Assembly: GCA_013178375.1 (NCBI GenBank)
Contig: JABLXQ010000021.1
Coordinates: 80,085 to 144,084, forward strand
Length of the DNA: 64,000 nucleotides
Reading direction: 5' to 3'
Source of the DNA: Gammaproteobacteria bacterium
GTDB taxonomy: Bacteria > Pseudomonadota > Gammaproteobacteria > Pseudomonadales > Ketobacteraceae
The position numbers and the translations under genes are program-made. The first letter of the stretch is position 1. Every line of letters begins with the position of its first letter. Positions 1 through 9,058 of the stretch are shown in pieces. The notes beneath the pieces were generated by a model that did not search any database, was not told the DNA's origin, and saw only the letters and a list, made by a program, of their open reading frames with translations.

Positions 1-245
1 TCCTTGTCGATCACTTTGCTGACAAATTCCACTCGGCTGGGCGAGCCTTCCGGACGATCCAGAGGAATTGCATTTTTGCCACCAGGGAAGGTTTTGGTTT
101 TGGCCAGGTAAAGAGCAGAGATATCATCCTTGGTCAGGGCGTCAGCGTTGGCCGGGTTTACGATCACAGCGATTTCCGCAGTTGCGATGGTGGAAAAAGC
201 CACGAGAACGGAGGAACCAATCAGATTACGCACGAATGTTTTCAT
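1..245 (-). CDS. PstS-like phosphate-binding family protein (partial)
   Basis: Partial gene: the first 81 codons are present and the 3' part runs off the left edge. Translation from ATG at 245 gives a signal peptide (hydrophobic LIGSSVLVAFSTIATA, cleavage near residue 22) followed by EIAVIVNPANADALTKDDISALYL. The early 'VNPAN...L....ISALYLAK' pattern is typical of the small periplasmic PstS-like substrate-binding proteins (about 140 residues in full), which lack their own ABC permease. A strong Shine-Dalgarno GGGAGG lies 8 bases before the ATG. It begins 14 bases after the porin stop, so the two are co-transcribed. Substrate (phosphate or another anion) is inferred from family only. Confidence 0.7.
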   Translation of the reverse strand, partial: MKTFVRNLIGSSVLVAFSTIATAEIAVIVNPANADALTKDDISALYLAKTKTFPGGKNAIPLDRPEGSPSRVEFVSKVIDK

Positions 246-259
246 GTTGGCATCCTCCC

Positions 260-1450
260 TCAATAAACCAGGTCAATTGCGACTGCAATCGCGGATGGTT
301 CGACATCGTGTAGCTTGTCATCCTGCTGAACGTATTCGAATTTCATGGCAGCAGATGGGTGGAAGTCGTAGCGGAGACCGATGCTGTAGGTATCTGAGTC
401 TTTTACGGATTGATAGTAAAGATCTTCAATGCCGTCGATTAGCGCTTGGGCTCCGAATGGTATAAGAGGGACCAATGGATCCGTTAGCGCATCCAACCCC
501 TCCTGGTCGACGTCGGCATCTGCCTTCTCGTAGGTTGCATAAGCGGTCAATTTTCCGAACCGGAGGCCGCCGGAAACATACCAGTTTTTTATGGGATCAG
601 GCGTAGAGGTGCCTTCTCCACCGGTCTCGGTGTATTCAGCCACGGCAAATACTTTGCCCGTGTCGATAGCGACGCCGACACCGTCGAAAGTCGCCTTGTC
701 AGACTCAAACAGCATGTCATCGATGGCATCCTGGCTTACTCCAGCCAAAGTCAGATTTTCAACCAATGGGGCGAATGCCGGTATATCAATTGTGAGATCA
801 GATTCCGCGTGGGCAACGTGAAACGTGAACCAGTCATAGTTCAGGTTCCAGGTGGCGGTTATGCCATTGGACGATTCCAGCGAGCCAACTTGTGTATCGG
901 TGTTTGTTCGCGATGCGGTCAGTGTGGCGGTTGAAACGAATCCGCCAGTTTCAACCTGCCACTCCGCCATAACCCCGTCGCTGGAATCAAATCCTGACAA
1001 GTTATAGACGCCATCCGGTGGCGAAATCCAATGATAGGCGTAACCGACATCGAGGAAGTCGGAATAGAGGAAAAGCGGGGTGCGGAATCTGCCTGCTTTC
1101 ACCGTTACTTCGTTGGTCAGCTGGTAAGCCAGGTAAGCCCAGTTGAACTTGGCTTCGTAGTCATCCTGACCTTTGGCGATGATCTGGGCTGTCGCGGAAA
1201 GTTTATCCTGCAGATCTGCCCGGACTTGCAAAGCAAACAAACTATTGGATTGGAAGCTCAACCTTTCGTCATAGCCGCGGAACGTCGCTTCGCCAGTGTT
1301 TGGATCGACTAATAGCTCGTCTTTATCCAGTGCCTGTCCTGCTACGAACGAAGCGAACCCGTCAAACCTGAGTTCTGTGGCCATGGCCGGCGACACTGCG
1401 AGCGCCAAGGCCGATACCGCAAAACCTCTTTTTATTCCTCTTGATTTCAT
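260..1450 (-). CDS. outer-membrane beta-barrel porin
   Basis: 396-residue protein. The start at 1450 was chosen because it gives a clean signal peptide (MKSRGIKRGFAVSALALAVSPAMA, cut after AMA) and has AAGGAG 9 bases upstream; the longer reading frame upstream looks non-coding. The mature part opens with TELRFDGFASFVAGQ, has alternating polar/hydrophobic strands throughout, and ends in AIDLVY with a terminal aromatic residue, the usual BAM-recognition signature of outer-membrane barrels. I do not recognise a specific solute. It is followed 14 bases later by a PstS-like binding protein, which suggests joint uptake of an anion such as phosphate; no clear PhoB box was seen in the upstream 250 bases. 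Confidence 0.72.
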   Translation of the reverse strand: MKSRGIKRGFAVSALALAVSPAMATELRFDGFASFVAGQALDKDELLVDPNTGEATFRGYDERLSFQSNSLFALQVRADLQDKLSATAQIIAKGQDDYEAKFNWAYLAYQLTNEVTVKAGRFRTPLFLYSDFLDVGYAYHWISPPDGVYNLSGFDSSDGVMAEWQVETGGFVSTATLTASRTNTDTQVGSLESSNGITATWNLNYDWFTFHVAHAESDLTIDIPAFAPLVENLTLAGVSQDAIDDMLFESDKATFDGVGVAIDTGKVFAVAEYTETGGEGTSTPDPIKNWYVSGGLRFGKLTAYATYEKADADVDQEGLDALTDPLVPLIPFGAQALIDGIEDLYYQSVKDSDTYSIGLRYDFHPSAAMKFEYVQQDDKLHDVEPSAIAVAIDLVY

Positions 1451-1704
1451 TCCTTTGCTCCTTGATATGCATGAACGATGCGAACACATCCCTATAAGTA
1501 GTAGTACAGCCAACTGGAATTGCACCAAAAAAAAGGCCGCTTTTTTGTAAGTGTAACGGCGGTGATCGGGGGGCGATTTGCCGACACCATGCTGTTGCCA
1601 ATACCGTTTTTTATGCCATGCTTGTAGAAAGACACGCATTTGGAACCAGCAGTGGAATAACAAGAACGACATCACCCGGCAGGGCCATGAAGCAGGAGGC
1701 TGAC

Positions 1705-2286
1705 ATGTCTGCGCATCCGCAAACCACCGAATCCCCGGGAACCGATCCCGCGTCCACCACCGTCTTTTATGCGGGCCCCGTGTCCGATCCCGTTACCACT
1801 CTCCCTGCCCCCGAACGCCAGCTGGCGGAAATCCGCGATCTGCTGTTTGGCGAGCAGATGCGGGGAATTCAGAGTGGCGTCAATACGTTACAGCGCGAGT
1901 TGCTGGACCGGATTGACGCTCTGTCGAGCCGGTTCACCCTGCATCTGGAGCAGAGCCGGCGGGATTTCAGCAACCGTCTGGACGAGCTGGACCGGCGCCT
2001 GGGTGAATTGAACCGGCAGCAGGAAAACCGGCTGATTTCCACCCAGACGGAACTGGTGGCGCGCATTGCCACGCTGCGCCAGGATGGCGAACGCAGCGAC
2101 CAGACCCTGCAGCAGCAACTCATGGATATGGCGGCCACCTTGCAGGAATCCATCAGCCAGCGGTCGCAGGAACTGCTGGAGCGTCTGAACCAGACCCAGG
2201 TGGAACTGCGCGACAGCAAGGCCGACCGAAAAATACTGGCCAATCTGCTGGATCGCATGGCGACTGAACTGAATCAGGACAGCTGA
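1705..2286 (+). CDS. coiled-coil protein, first gene of a GTPase/c-di-GMP unit
   Basis: 193 residues. ATG at 1705 is chosen because AGGAGG sits 6 bases upstream; an in-frame ATG at 1687 is possible. Residues 1-38 are Pro/Thr/Ser-rich and probably disordered; from about 40 to 193 the sequence is almost wholly helical heptads (runs of L, Q, R, E, D such as LSRRDFSNRLDELDRRLGEL-like repeats), with no membrane segment or signal peptide. No known domain is recognised. It starts a run of four same-strand genes (coiled coil, OmpA-domain, small GTPase, GGDEF-EAL), so it is probably a cytoplasmic scaffold or adaptor in that pathway. That role is inferred. Confidence 0.7.
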   Translation: MSAHPQTTESPGTDPASTTVFYAGPVSDPVTTLPAPERQLAEIRDLLFGEQMRGIQSGVNTLQRELLDRIDALSSRFTLHLEQSRRDFSNRLDELDRRLGELNRQQENRLISTQTELVARIATLRQDGERSDQTLQQQLMDMAATLQESISQRSQELLERLNQTQVELRDSKADRKILANLLDRMATELNQDS

Positions 2287-2305
2287 AGGCTGAAGGTGTC
2301 CCGCC

Positions 2306-4102
2306 ATGGGAAAGGTCGTTATGGAAGGCGACATACAGGATCGCATCCCCCCCGCAACGCCCGTTGTACCGGCAAGCGCTGATCGCCAGAGCGCCGAGGC
2401 AGTGAAACGTCTGCGCTCCCTGATCCTTGGGGCGGATTACGAATCCACCATCCGTCGGGCCCGCGACGCCGATGAAACCCGGCGTGTTGCAGAAGTTCTC
2501 GCTGAGGCCATCCGCCTGCGCAGCCAGCAGGACAAGGGTGTGCAGAGCGCGCTGGCGCCGGCCATCGACGACGTGCTCGACACCTCCATCCGCCGCGATC
2601 CGGTCAAACTGGCCCGCGTGATTTCCCCGATCATCGGTCCGTCCATTCGCGCTGCCGTGCGCACCGCGCTGGCGGACATGGTGGAATCTCTCAATCGTAT
2701 TCTGGAACGCAGCATCAGCCCGCAATCCTGGTGGTGGCGGGTGCAGGCCTGGCGCGCCGGCATGCCGTTCGGCCAGTTCGTGCTGTTGCGCACGCTGCAG
2801 TTCCGGGTAGAGCAGGTGCTGCTGATTCACCGCGACAGTGGCATTCTGCTGCAGGCGGAAACGGCGCACGGCGTTGAGATGCGCGATCCGCAGCTGGTGT
2901 CGGCGATGCTCACTGCAATCAAGGATTTTGTCAGCGATTCGTTCCGCTCCGGCAACGATGCGGCCGATCTCAATCGCGTGCGCTTTGGCGACCGGTTGCT
3001 GCTTATTGACGTCGGCCCGCAGGCGGTGATTGCCGCCGTGGTGCTGGGTGATCCGCCGCCGGGACTGGCGACGCAGCTGTCCACCACGCTGGAACAGTTT
3101 CATCGCATTTTTTCGCAGCCGCTGGCGGATTTCAGTGGCGACCGCGCTCCATTTCAGCCGGCATCCGGCCTGCTGCAGGATTGCATCACCGAACAGATCC
3201 GCGCCGACCGCACGCCGGCCAAACCCTGGCTGGCGCTGTCAGCCATTGCATTGGTGGTGATCGTTGCCGTGCTGTTCGGCTGGCGCCAGTGGCGTATCGA
3301 GCAGCAGCGCGCCGACATCGTGCAGCAGCTGCGTGCATCCGCTGATTATGTCGTGCTGGGCAGCGAGGGCGATGGTCGGCATTTGCGGGTTAGCCTGTTG
3401 TCGCGTTTTGGCGCGCCGTCGCCGCAAAATGCACAGGCACTGGCGCAGCAATCGGGCATCGAGCTTGAGCTGGACATGGCGCCGGTCGCGATGAATGCCG
3501 ATGATTTATTGCTGCCCTATCTGGAGCGGCGTTACGGTTTGGGTTCACAGGTGTCGGCACAATTGCAGGATGGCGTGTTGCGTATCGCGGGCCCTCTCAG
3601 CGCGCAGCAACTGGAGCAGATCAGCGCCGACAGCTGGGTGCAAGGATTGGTACGCACACTGGATTCCACCCAGGTGAAAATCATCCCGCCGCCAGACCAG
3701 CGTGCACTGGACCAGCAGCACTGGCGCGAGTTGGTGGATACCATCCAGCACGAACGTTTTTATTTCGGGGAAGACTCGCCGCTGCTGGATTCGAGCGAAG
3801 CCACCAAGGCGGTCCGCATGCTGGAACAATTGCGGGAGCTGACTGCCCTGGCGAAAAAACTCGAACTGCAACACCTGCAGATTCTCATTCAGGGTTATGC
3901 TGACAGCACCGGCACCGACGCGCGCAACTCGCGCCTGAGCCGCGACCGGGCGCTGGAATTGCGCGATTTTTTCATAGCCCACGGAGTTGATCCGGGGTTG
4001 TTGACCGGCATGGGCGTGGGCAGCCTGGGGGCCAGCACGCTCACCGCGCAGCAGAAGCGTTTCGCCATGCTGCAGGTGATCTACGTAATGCCACACGATT
4101 AA
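2306..4102 (+). CDS. membrane-anchored OmpA-domain protein
   Basis: 598 residues from ATG 2306 (ATG 2321 is an alternative). Residues 1-300 are hydrophilic, with no signal peptide, so probably cytoplasmic. One strong transmembrane helix lies at about 304-323 (PWLALSAIALVVIVAVLFGW). The following region has weak BON-like alpha/beta character, and the C-terminus (about 490-598) is an OmpA/MotB-like peptidoglycan-binding domain with IQGYADSTG and the NxxLSxxRA signature (NSRLSRDRALELR). The layout resembles a trans-envelope linker: large cytoplasmic part, single span, peptidoglycan-binding tail. It lies 19 bases after the coiled-coil gene and 30 bases before the GTPase gene, so the cytoplasmic part could connect the GTPase to the cell wall. 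Confidence 0.8.
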   Translation: MGKVVMEGDIQDRIPPATPVVPASADRQSAEAVKRLRSLILGADYESTIRRARDADETRRVAEVLAEAIRLRSQQDKGVQSALAPAIDDVLDTSIRRDPVKLARVISPIIGPSIRAAVRTALADMVESLNRILERSISPQSWWWRVQAWRAGMPFGQFVLLRTLQFRVEQVLLIHRDSGILLQAETAHGVEMRDPQLVSAMLTAIKDFVSDSFRSGNDAADLNRVRFGDRLLLIDVGPQAVIAAVVLGDPPPGLATQLSTTLEQFHRIFSQPLADFSGDRAPFQPASGLLQDCITEQIRADRTPAKPWLALSAIALVVIVAVLFGWRQWRIEQQRADIVQQLRASADYVVLGSEGDGRHLRVSLLSRFGAPSPQNAQALAQQSGIELELDMAPVAMNADDLLLPYLERRYGLGSQVSAQLQDGVLRIAGPLSAQQLEQISADSWVQGLVRTLDSTQVKIIPPPDQRALDQQHWRELVDTIQHERFYFGEDSPLLDSSEATKAVRMLEQLRELTALAKKLELQHLQILIQGYADSTGTDARNSRLSRDRALELRDFFIAHGVDPGLLTGMGVGSLGASTLTAQQKRFAMLQVIYVMPHD

Positions 4103-4132
4103 ACGCTTGATGCGGGCAGGAGTGCCGCTCTG

Positions 4133-4627
4133 ATGGTCGTCAAGAAAATCTGCATGATGGGGGCTTTCGCGGTCGGCAAGACTAGCCTGGTGCGCCGCTT
4201 CGTGCACAGTATTTTCTCCGAATCCTACCAGACCACCATCGGCGTGATGATCAGCAAGAAAAAGCTCACCCTGGCGGAGCAGGAATTCGAGCTCATAATC
4301 TGGGATCTGGAAGGGCGCGACGAATTCACCGATTTTCGCAGCAGCTATCTGCGCGGCGTTTCCGGCGTGATTTTTGTGGTGGATGTGACCCGGCCCCACA
4401 CTCTGACCGTAGTGCGTCAGTTGCGCGAGGAAGTACGCAATCACATCGGTGAGATCCCCGCGCTGATCCTGCTGAATAAAGCGGATCTGGCGGACCAGTG
4501 GCGCCTGGACGCCGCCACGCTGGAACTGCTGGAGGATGAAGGCTGCACCTTGCTGCACACCAGCGCCAAAACCGGCGCCAACGTCGAGGAGGGTTTTCTG
4601 GCGCTGCTGCGCTCGATGACAGCTTGA
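4133..4627 (+). CDS. Ras/Rab-like small GTPase
   Basis: 164 residues, one G domain and nothing else. G1 P-loop GAFAVGKTS at 10-18; G2 Thr34/Thr35 in YQTTIG; G3 WDLEGRDEF at 57-65; G4 NKAD at 115-118; G5 TSAKT at 143-147. The protein lacks the prenylation tail of eukaryotic Rabs and belongs to the bacterial Rab/MglA-like set. In G3 the residue matching the catalytic Gln61 of Ras is Arg62 (WDLEG-R), which in Ras abolishes efficient hydrolysis, so turnover here may be slow or need a partner. The stop codon is directly followed by the ATG of the GGDEF-EAL gene, strong evidence for translational coupling and a shared pathway. Confidence 0.9.
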   Translation: MVVKKICMMGAFAVGKTSLVRRFVHSIFSESYQTTIGVMISKKKLTLAEQEFELIIWDLEGRDEFTDFRSSYLRGVSGVIFVVDVTRPHTLTVVRQLREEVRNHIGEIPALILLNKADLADQWRLDAATLELLEDEGCTLLHTSAKTGANVEEGFLALLRSMTA

Positions 4628-6781
4628 ATGACGCTATTTTCCCAATTGCTTTCCGACATGGGCATGCTGGTGCTGGAGTGCAAACCGGGCCCGGTTTTTA
4701 CCGCGCTGAACCGCATTCCCGACTGGTTCCTGCAAATTCATTCTGCGCCGTTGGGTGCGGACTCGGTGCTGGATGTCGCTGCCATTTTTCCTTTCATAGC
4801 CCATTTCATCGAGGATGCCGAAGTCTTCTGGCGCAATCCGGTGGAAGCGCGTCTGGGTTCCGGTATCTGGACCGAGCTGGACGAGCAGGGCAACCAGCAC
4901 CAGCTGGAAGCCTACGCACTGCAATACCAGAACAGCCGCATTCTATTGCTGGTGGATCTCACCGCCAGCTTCGATGCGCGCCATCACGTGTATCAGCGCG
5001 CGCGGGAAATTGCGCTGGCGCAGGAACGTCTGGTCATGTCGCTGCAGAGGCAGCAGCGTAAATTGCAGTTGCAGATTCAGGGTTTGCTGGCGCGGGATGA
5101 ATCCCTGCATGCCATTGCCGAGCGCGTTCGTCAGCATGCCTCGGCGGTCATGGTGTGTCGGCCCGATGGATCGGTAGAACTGCTCAACCAGGCGTTGATG
5201 GATATTTACCCCGTGTCAGGCAACAACGGCACGCGCGCGGAACATTCGTTGCTGAAACAGTGGGTGAACGAGGCAGAGGCGCTGTATCCGGAAATTCACC
5301 GCGTCATCGAAACCGGCGCCAGCTGGGAAGGTGAATTCGAATCCAGTGCCGGCAGTGATAAAAAATGGGTGCGTCTGCTGATCGGACCGGTGCTGGATCA
5401 GGAGCAGCGCGTCACCCATCTGGTCTGCGTGGCGAATGACATCAGCGGACTGCGGGAACCGGCCATCGAGCTGGAACGTGTCACCGACTATGACTTCACC
5501 ACGCAATTGCCCAATCGCCGTCATTTCTGGCGCGTGCTGACTCGCGCCATCGACGAATGCCGTGCCAGTGGCGAAAAACTCGTGCTGCTGTATCTCGACG
5601 TGGATCACTTCAAACGCATCAACGACAGTCTGGACCATCAGGCCGGCGACCTGCTGTTGGGCACCTTGTCGTCACGGCTGCGGAGCAATATCAAGAAAAC
5701 CGATTTCATCGCGCATCTGGGTGGCGACGAATTTGCGTTGATGCTGCGGACCTCGCAACGCACGCTGGATTTATTGCCCGTGGCGGAACGTCTGCTGAAA
5801 GTGGTGCGCCAGCCGCTGGTGGTGGACGGCCACAACGTCAGCATCACTGCCAGCCTCGGCATCGCCTGTTTTCCCGAACACGGCAACGACGCGGTGGGCC
5901 TGATGAAGCGCGCTGATCTGGCCATGTACCACGCCAAGCAGCGCGGCCGCGATCAGCACCTGATGTTCAGCCGCAGCCTCGACGAAGCCTTTTTCAATCG
6001 CACCGTGATCCAGAAGGATCTGGGCAATGCTCTGTCTGGCGGTGAATTGCGGCTTGTCTATCAACCGCAGATTTGCCTGGGCGCGAATTCCTTCCTGCGG
6101 CTGGAGGCGTTGCTGCGCTGGCATCATCCGGTGCGGGGATTGATCAGTCCCGCCGTGTTCGTGCCAGTGGCGGAGGAATCCGATCTGATCAACCAGATCG
6201 GCAACTGGGTGCTGGAAGAGGCCTGCCGGCAGGCGCGCCAGTTCATGGACCGCAATATTCAGGTGGTGATGTCGGTGAACGTGTCGGCACGCCAATTGCG
6301 GGCGGGGGATTTTGTGCAGCGCGTGCAGCAGGTATTGGCCGACACTGGCCTGGACCCGTCGCAACTGGAGCTGGAGGTGACCGAAACCACGCTGCTGGAC
6401 AACATGGAAACCCGCGCCGAGTCACTGCAACAATTGCAGGAACTGGGTGTGTCTATCGCGCTGGACGATTTCGGTTCAGGCTTTTCCTCGCTGAATTATC
6501 TGAAGAACCTGCCGGTGGACCGGCTCAAGATCGATCAGGTTTTCATTCAGGAAATTCCCCACGATGAGGAAAGCAAAACCATTACGGCTTCGGTGGTGAA
6601 GCTGGCGCACGAACTGCACATGACGGTGGTGGCGGAAGGGGTGGAGACCTGGGACCAGTTACGTTTCTTACAGGGAATCGGTTGCGATTATGTGCAGGGA
6701 TTCCTGTTGTTCCGGCCGTTGCCGCCGGAGGAAATCGGCGCCGTGTTCGCCAGTCTGGCCAGCCTGCGTTTCGATAGCTGA
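4628..6781 (+). CDS. PAS-GGDEF-EAL c-di-GMP enzyme
   Basis: 717 residues, no membrane segments. The N-terminal 120 residues look PAS-like, a helical linker follows (about 125-170), then a PAS domain to about 285. The GGDEF domain has an intact GGDEF at 365-369; the usual RxxD inhibitory site is replaced by KKTD. The EAL domain has EAL at 493-495, MSVNVSARQL, EVTETTLLD and LDDFGSGFSSLNYLKNLPVDRLKID, so the phosphodiesterase residues appear complete. The enzyme could therefore make or degrade cyclic di-GMP. It begins on the base after the GTPase stop codon and ends the four-gene unit, so GTP-loaded GTPase is a candidate input. Confidence 0.93.
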   Translation: MTLFSQLLSDMGMLVLECKPGPVFTALNRIPDWFLQIHSAPLGADSVLDVAAIFPFIAHFIEDAEVFWRNPVEARLGSGIWTELDEQGNQHQLEAYALQYQNSRILLLVDLTASFDARHHVYQRAREIALAQERLVMSLQRQQRKLQLQIQGLLARDESLHAIAERVRQHASAVMVCRPDGSVELLNQALMDIYPVSGNNGTRAEHSLLKQWVNEAEALYPEIHRVIETGASWEGEFESSAGSDKKWVRLLIGPVLDQEQRVTHLVCVANDISGLREPAIELERVTDYDFTTQLPNRRHFWRVLTRAIDECRASGEKLVLLYLDVDHFKRINDSLDHQAGDLLLGTLSSRLRSNIKKTDFIAHLGGDEFALMLRTSQRTLDLLPVAERLLKVVRQPLVVDGHNVSITASLGIACFPEHGNDAVGLMKRADLAMYHAKQRGRDQHLMFSRSLDEAFFNRTVIQKDLGNALSGGELRLVYQPQICLGANSFLRLEALLRWHHPVRGLISPAVFVPVAEESDLINQIGNWVLEEACRQARQFMDRNIQVVMSVNVSARQLRAGDFVQRVQQVLADTGLDPSQLELEVTETTLLDNMETRAESLQQLQELGVSIALDDFGSGFSSLNYLKNLPVDRLKIDQVFIQEIPHDEESKTITASVVKLAHELHMTVVAEGVETWDQLRFLQGIGCDYVQGFLLFRPLPPEEIGAVFASLASLRFDS

Positions 6782-6804
6782 CGTTAATTAACTGCAAATA
6801 AAAA

Positions 6805-6826
6805 CGCCGGCCTTGCGGGGCCGGCG
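6805..6826 (-). terminator. Rho-independent terminator of sodB
   Basis: Perfect 8-bp GC stem (CGCCGGCC / GGCCGGCG) with a 6-base loop. Read on the minus strand it is followed by TTTTTATTTGC. It lies 38 bases beyond the sodB stop and also sits in the gap after the GGDEF-EAL gene. Confidence 0.85.
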
Positions 6827-6864
6827 ATCTGTCAGCTGAGGAGGCTGCCTGCGTAACGGGGTGC

Positions 6865-7449
6865 TTACTTGGCCAGGTTCGCGTTGGCGAAATCCCAGTT
6901 TACCAGGGCCCAGAAGGCTTCCAGGTATTTCGGGCGCAGGTTGCGGAAATCGATGTAGTAAGCGTGTTCCCACAGGTCAACGGTGATCAGCGGGGTGACG
7001 CCTTTTTCAGTGATCGGCGTGCCGGCGTTGCTGGTGTTGACGATTGCCAGGCTGCCATCGGCTTTCTTCACCAGCCAGGTCCAGCTGGAACCGAAGTTGC
7101 CCACGGCCGACTTGTTGAACTCTTCCTTGAACTTGTCGAACGAGCCCCAGGTTTTGGTGATCGCGTCTGCAACCGCACCTTTGGGAGCGCCGCCGCCTTT
7201 GGGGCTCAGGCTGTGCCAGTAGAACGTGTGGTTCCAGATCTGCGCCGCGTTGTTGAACACGCCGCCGCTGGAAGTCTTGATGATGTCTTCCAGGCTCTTG
7301 CCTTCGAACTCGGTGCCGGGGATCAGGTTGTTCAGGTTGGTCACGTAGGCGTTGTGGTGCTTGCCGTGGTGGAATTCCAGGGTTTCAGCGGAAATATGGG
7401 GCGCCAATGCGTCTTTCGCATAGGGCAGTTCGGGAAGTGTGAATGCCAT
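6865..7449 (-). CDS. sodB: iron superoxide dismutase
   Basis: 194 residues, the usual length. Converts superoxide to hydrogen peroxide and oxygen in the cytoplasm. Metal ligands are His27 ([12 protein letters not shown]), His74 (WNHTFYW), Asp158 and His162 (VDLWEHAYY). Gln70 sits in [10 protein letters not shown], the position that marks Fe-type rather than Mn-type enzymes, and the FxWxFG-like region GSSWTWLV is present. It is a monocistronic gene with its own terminator. Confidence 0.96.
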   Translation of the reverse strand: MAFTLPELPYAKDALAPHISAETLEFHHGKHHNAYVTNLNNLIPGTEFEGKSLEDIIKTSSGGVFNNAAQIWNHTFYWHSLSPKGGGAPKGAVADAITKTWGSFDKFKEEFNKSAVGNFGSSWTWLVKKADGSLAIVNTSNAGTPITEKGVTPLITVDLWEHAYYIDFRNLRPKYLEAFWALVNWDFANANLAK

Positions 7450-7547
7450 GAGTATGTCCCTCTCGTTTTTGGGTCTTTAACAGGTTTAAGAACGCCAGAC
7501 TTTAGCAGATTAGGGGGGCGATGTCAGATGGTGGCAGGCATCGGGGC

Positions 7548-7571
7548 GGTTTTGATTTTCCAATCAAAACC
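7548..7571. repeat. perfect 10-bp inverted repeat between mgtE and sodB
   Basis: GGTTTTGATT / AATCAAAACC with a 4-base loop, about 20 bases beyond the mgtE stop. It is AT-rich, and a T-run follows only in the plus direction, where no gene ends, so it does not behave as a standard terminator for mgtE. It could be an operator for sodB or a transcript-end structure. Confidence 0.6.
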
Positions 7572-7590
7572 ATAGTTTTTTTCGATGAAT

Positions 7591-8946
7591 TCAGGCGAAC
7601 ATGATCGTGGCCAGACCCAGGAAGGTGAAGAATCCGACACAGTCGGTGACGGTTGTCAGGATCACGCCACCGGACAGGGCCGGGTCGATCCCTAACCGCT
7701 GCAGGGTCATGGGCAGCGCGGCGCCGGCGGCAGCGGCCATGACCAGGTTGATGATCATGGCGACGGCCAGCACGCCGCCCAGGATGTAATCACCGAACCA
7801 GGCCGAGGCCACCGCACCCACCACCACGGCCCACATCAGGCCATTGAGAAATCCCACCGCCATTTCCCGGGTCAGCAGCCAGCGCGCGTTGGCTGATCCC
7901 ACATGCCCCAGCGCCATGCCGCGAATCACCAGCGTCAATGTCTGGGTGCCGGCGATGCCGCCCATGCTGGCCACCACCGGCATCAGCACTGCCAGTGCCA
8001 CCACTTTTTCCAGCGTATGTTCAAACAGACCCACTACTGCCGACGCCAGAAACGCCGTCGCCAGATTGATGCCCAGCCAGACTGCGCGGCGTCGGGTGGA
8101 GCGCAGCACCGGCGCGAAGGTGTCCTCATATTCGTCCAGGCCCGCCATGCTCATCAGCGAGTGGTCGGCGCCTTCCAGAATCACGTCCACCACGTCGTCC
8201 ACTGTGATCCGGCCCAGCAGCAGGCCTTCCCTGTCCACCACCGGCGCGCTCACCAGGTCTTCCCGTTCGAAGATGGAGGCAACATCCTTGGCGGACTGAT
8301 CGGCGCGAATCGCGGTGGCGTCGGTGATCATCGCCTCGCGCACCAGCATGACGGGGTCTTTCACCAGCAGCGTGGTCAGCGGCAGGGTGCCGACAAATTT
8401 GCCGGAGCGGTTCACCACCAGCAGGGTGTCGGTGGCCTCCGGCAGGGATTCGTGACGACGCAGATAGCGCAGCACCACATCCAGCGAAATATCTGGCCGG
8501 ATGGTGATGATGTCGGTGTTCATCAGGCCGCCAGCGGTGTCCTCGGGGAACGACAGGATCGCCTCGATGCGATGGCGGTTCTGCTCGTCCATGGATTCCA
8601 GCACCTGCTTCATTACCTTGTGCGGCAATTCCTGCAGCAGGTCGGCGAAGTCGTCGGCGTCGAAACCTTCCACCGCGCTGATGATTTCCTCCGCCTCGCG
8701 ATGGCGCAGGAACTGGGCGGCAATTTCCTCATTCAGGTATTGCAGCACCTCGCCTTCGTCTTCTTTCTCCAGCAACTGCCACAGCAGATTGCGCTCCCGA
8801 GGCGGCGAGGATTCGATGAGGTGGGCGATTTCGGCGGCGGACATGCCCCGCAGCATGGTGCGCACGTCCGCAAACGTACCGGTGTCCAGCGCTTCAAGGA
8901 AGGTCTGGAGCTGATCCTGGGTTTCAAGATTGGCACTCTTCGCCAT
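7591..8946 (-). CDS. mgtE: magnesium transporter MgtE
   Basis: 451 residues from ATG 8946 (a GTG at 8958 would add four residues; neither has a good ribosome site). Order of parts: N-terminal superhelical domain (about 1-125, with EVLQYLNEEIAAQFLRH and DDFADLLQELP), a CBS pair (about 130-255, including DTAGGLMNTD and GRITVDDVVDVI), then five membrane helices at about 285-450 with RRAVWLGINLATAFLAS and GGIAGTQTLTLVIRG. These match the Mg2+-gated MgtE channel, whose N and CBS domains sense cytosolic Mg2+. An acidic C-terminal half supports divalent cation passage. Confidence 0.94.
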   Translation of the reverse strand: MAKSANLETQDQLQTFLEALDTGTFADVRTMLRGMSAAEIAHLIESSPPRERNLLWQLLEKEDEGEVLQYLNEEIAAQFLRHREAEEIISAVEGFDADDFADLLQELPHKVMKQVLESMDEQNRHRIEAILSFPEDTAGGLMNTDIITIRPDISLDVVLRYLRRHESLPEATDTLLVVNRSGKFVGTLPLTTLLVKDPVMLVREAMITDATAIRADQSAKDVASIFEREDLVSAPVVDREGLLLGRITVDDVVDVILEGADHSLMSMAGLDEYEDTFAPVLRSTRRRAVWLGINLATAFLASAVVGLFEHTLEKVVALAVLMPVVASMGGIAGTQTLTLVIRGMALGHVGSANARWLLTREMAVGFLNGLMWAVVVGAVASAWFGDYILGGVLAVAMIINLVMAAAAGAALPMTLQRLGIDPALSGGVILTTVTDCVGFFTFLGLATIMFA

Positions 8947-9058
8947 GCGGGAACTCACGGGTGCGGGCTGGTGGAAGCGGCTGTTCTTTCAGTCTAGCCA
9001 GTTTGGCAGTTTAGTCAGTGTGGTGGTTTAGCTGGTTTCGAGAGGAAGGGCGGGCGGA

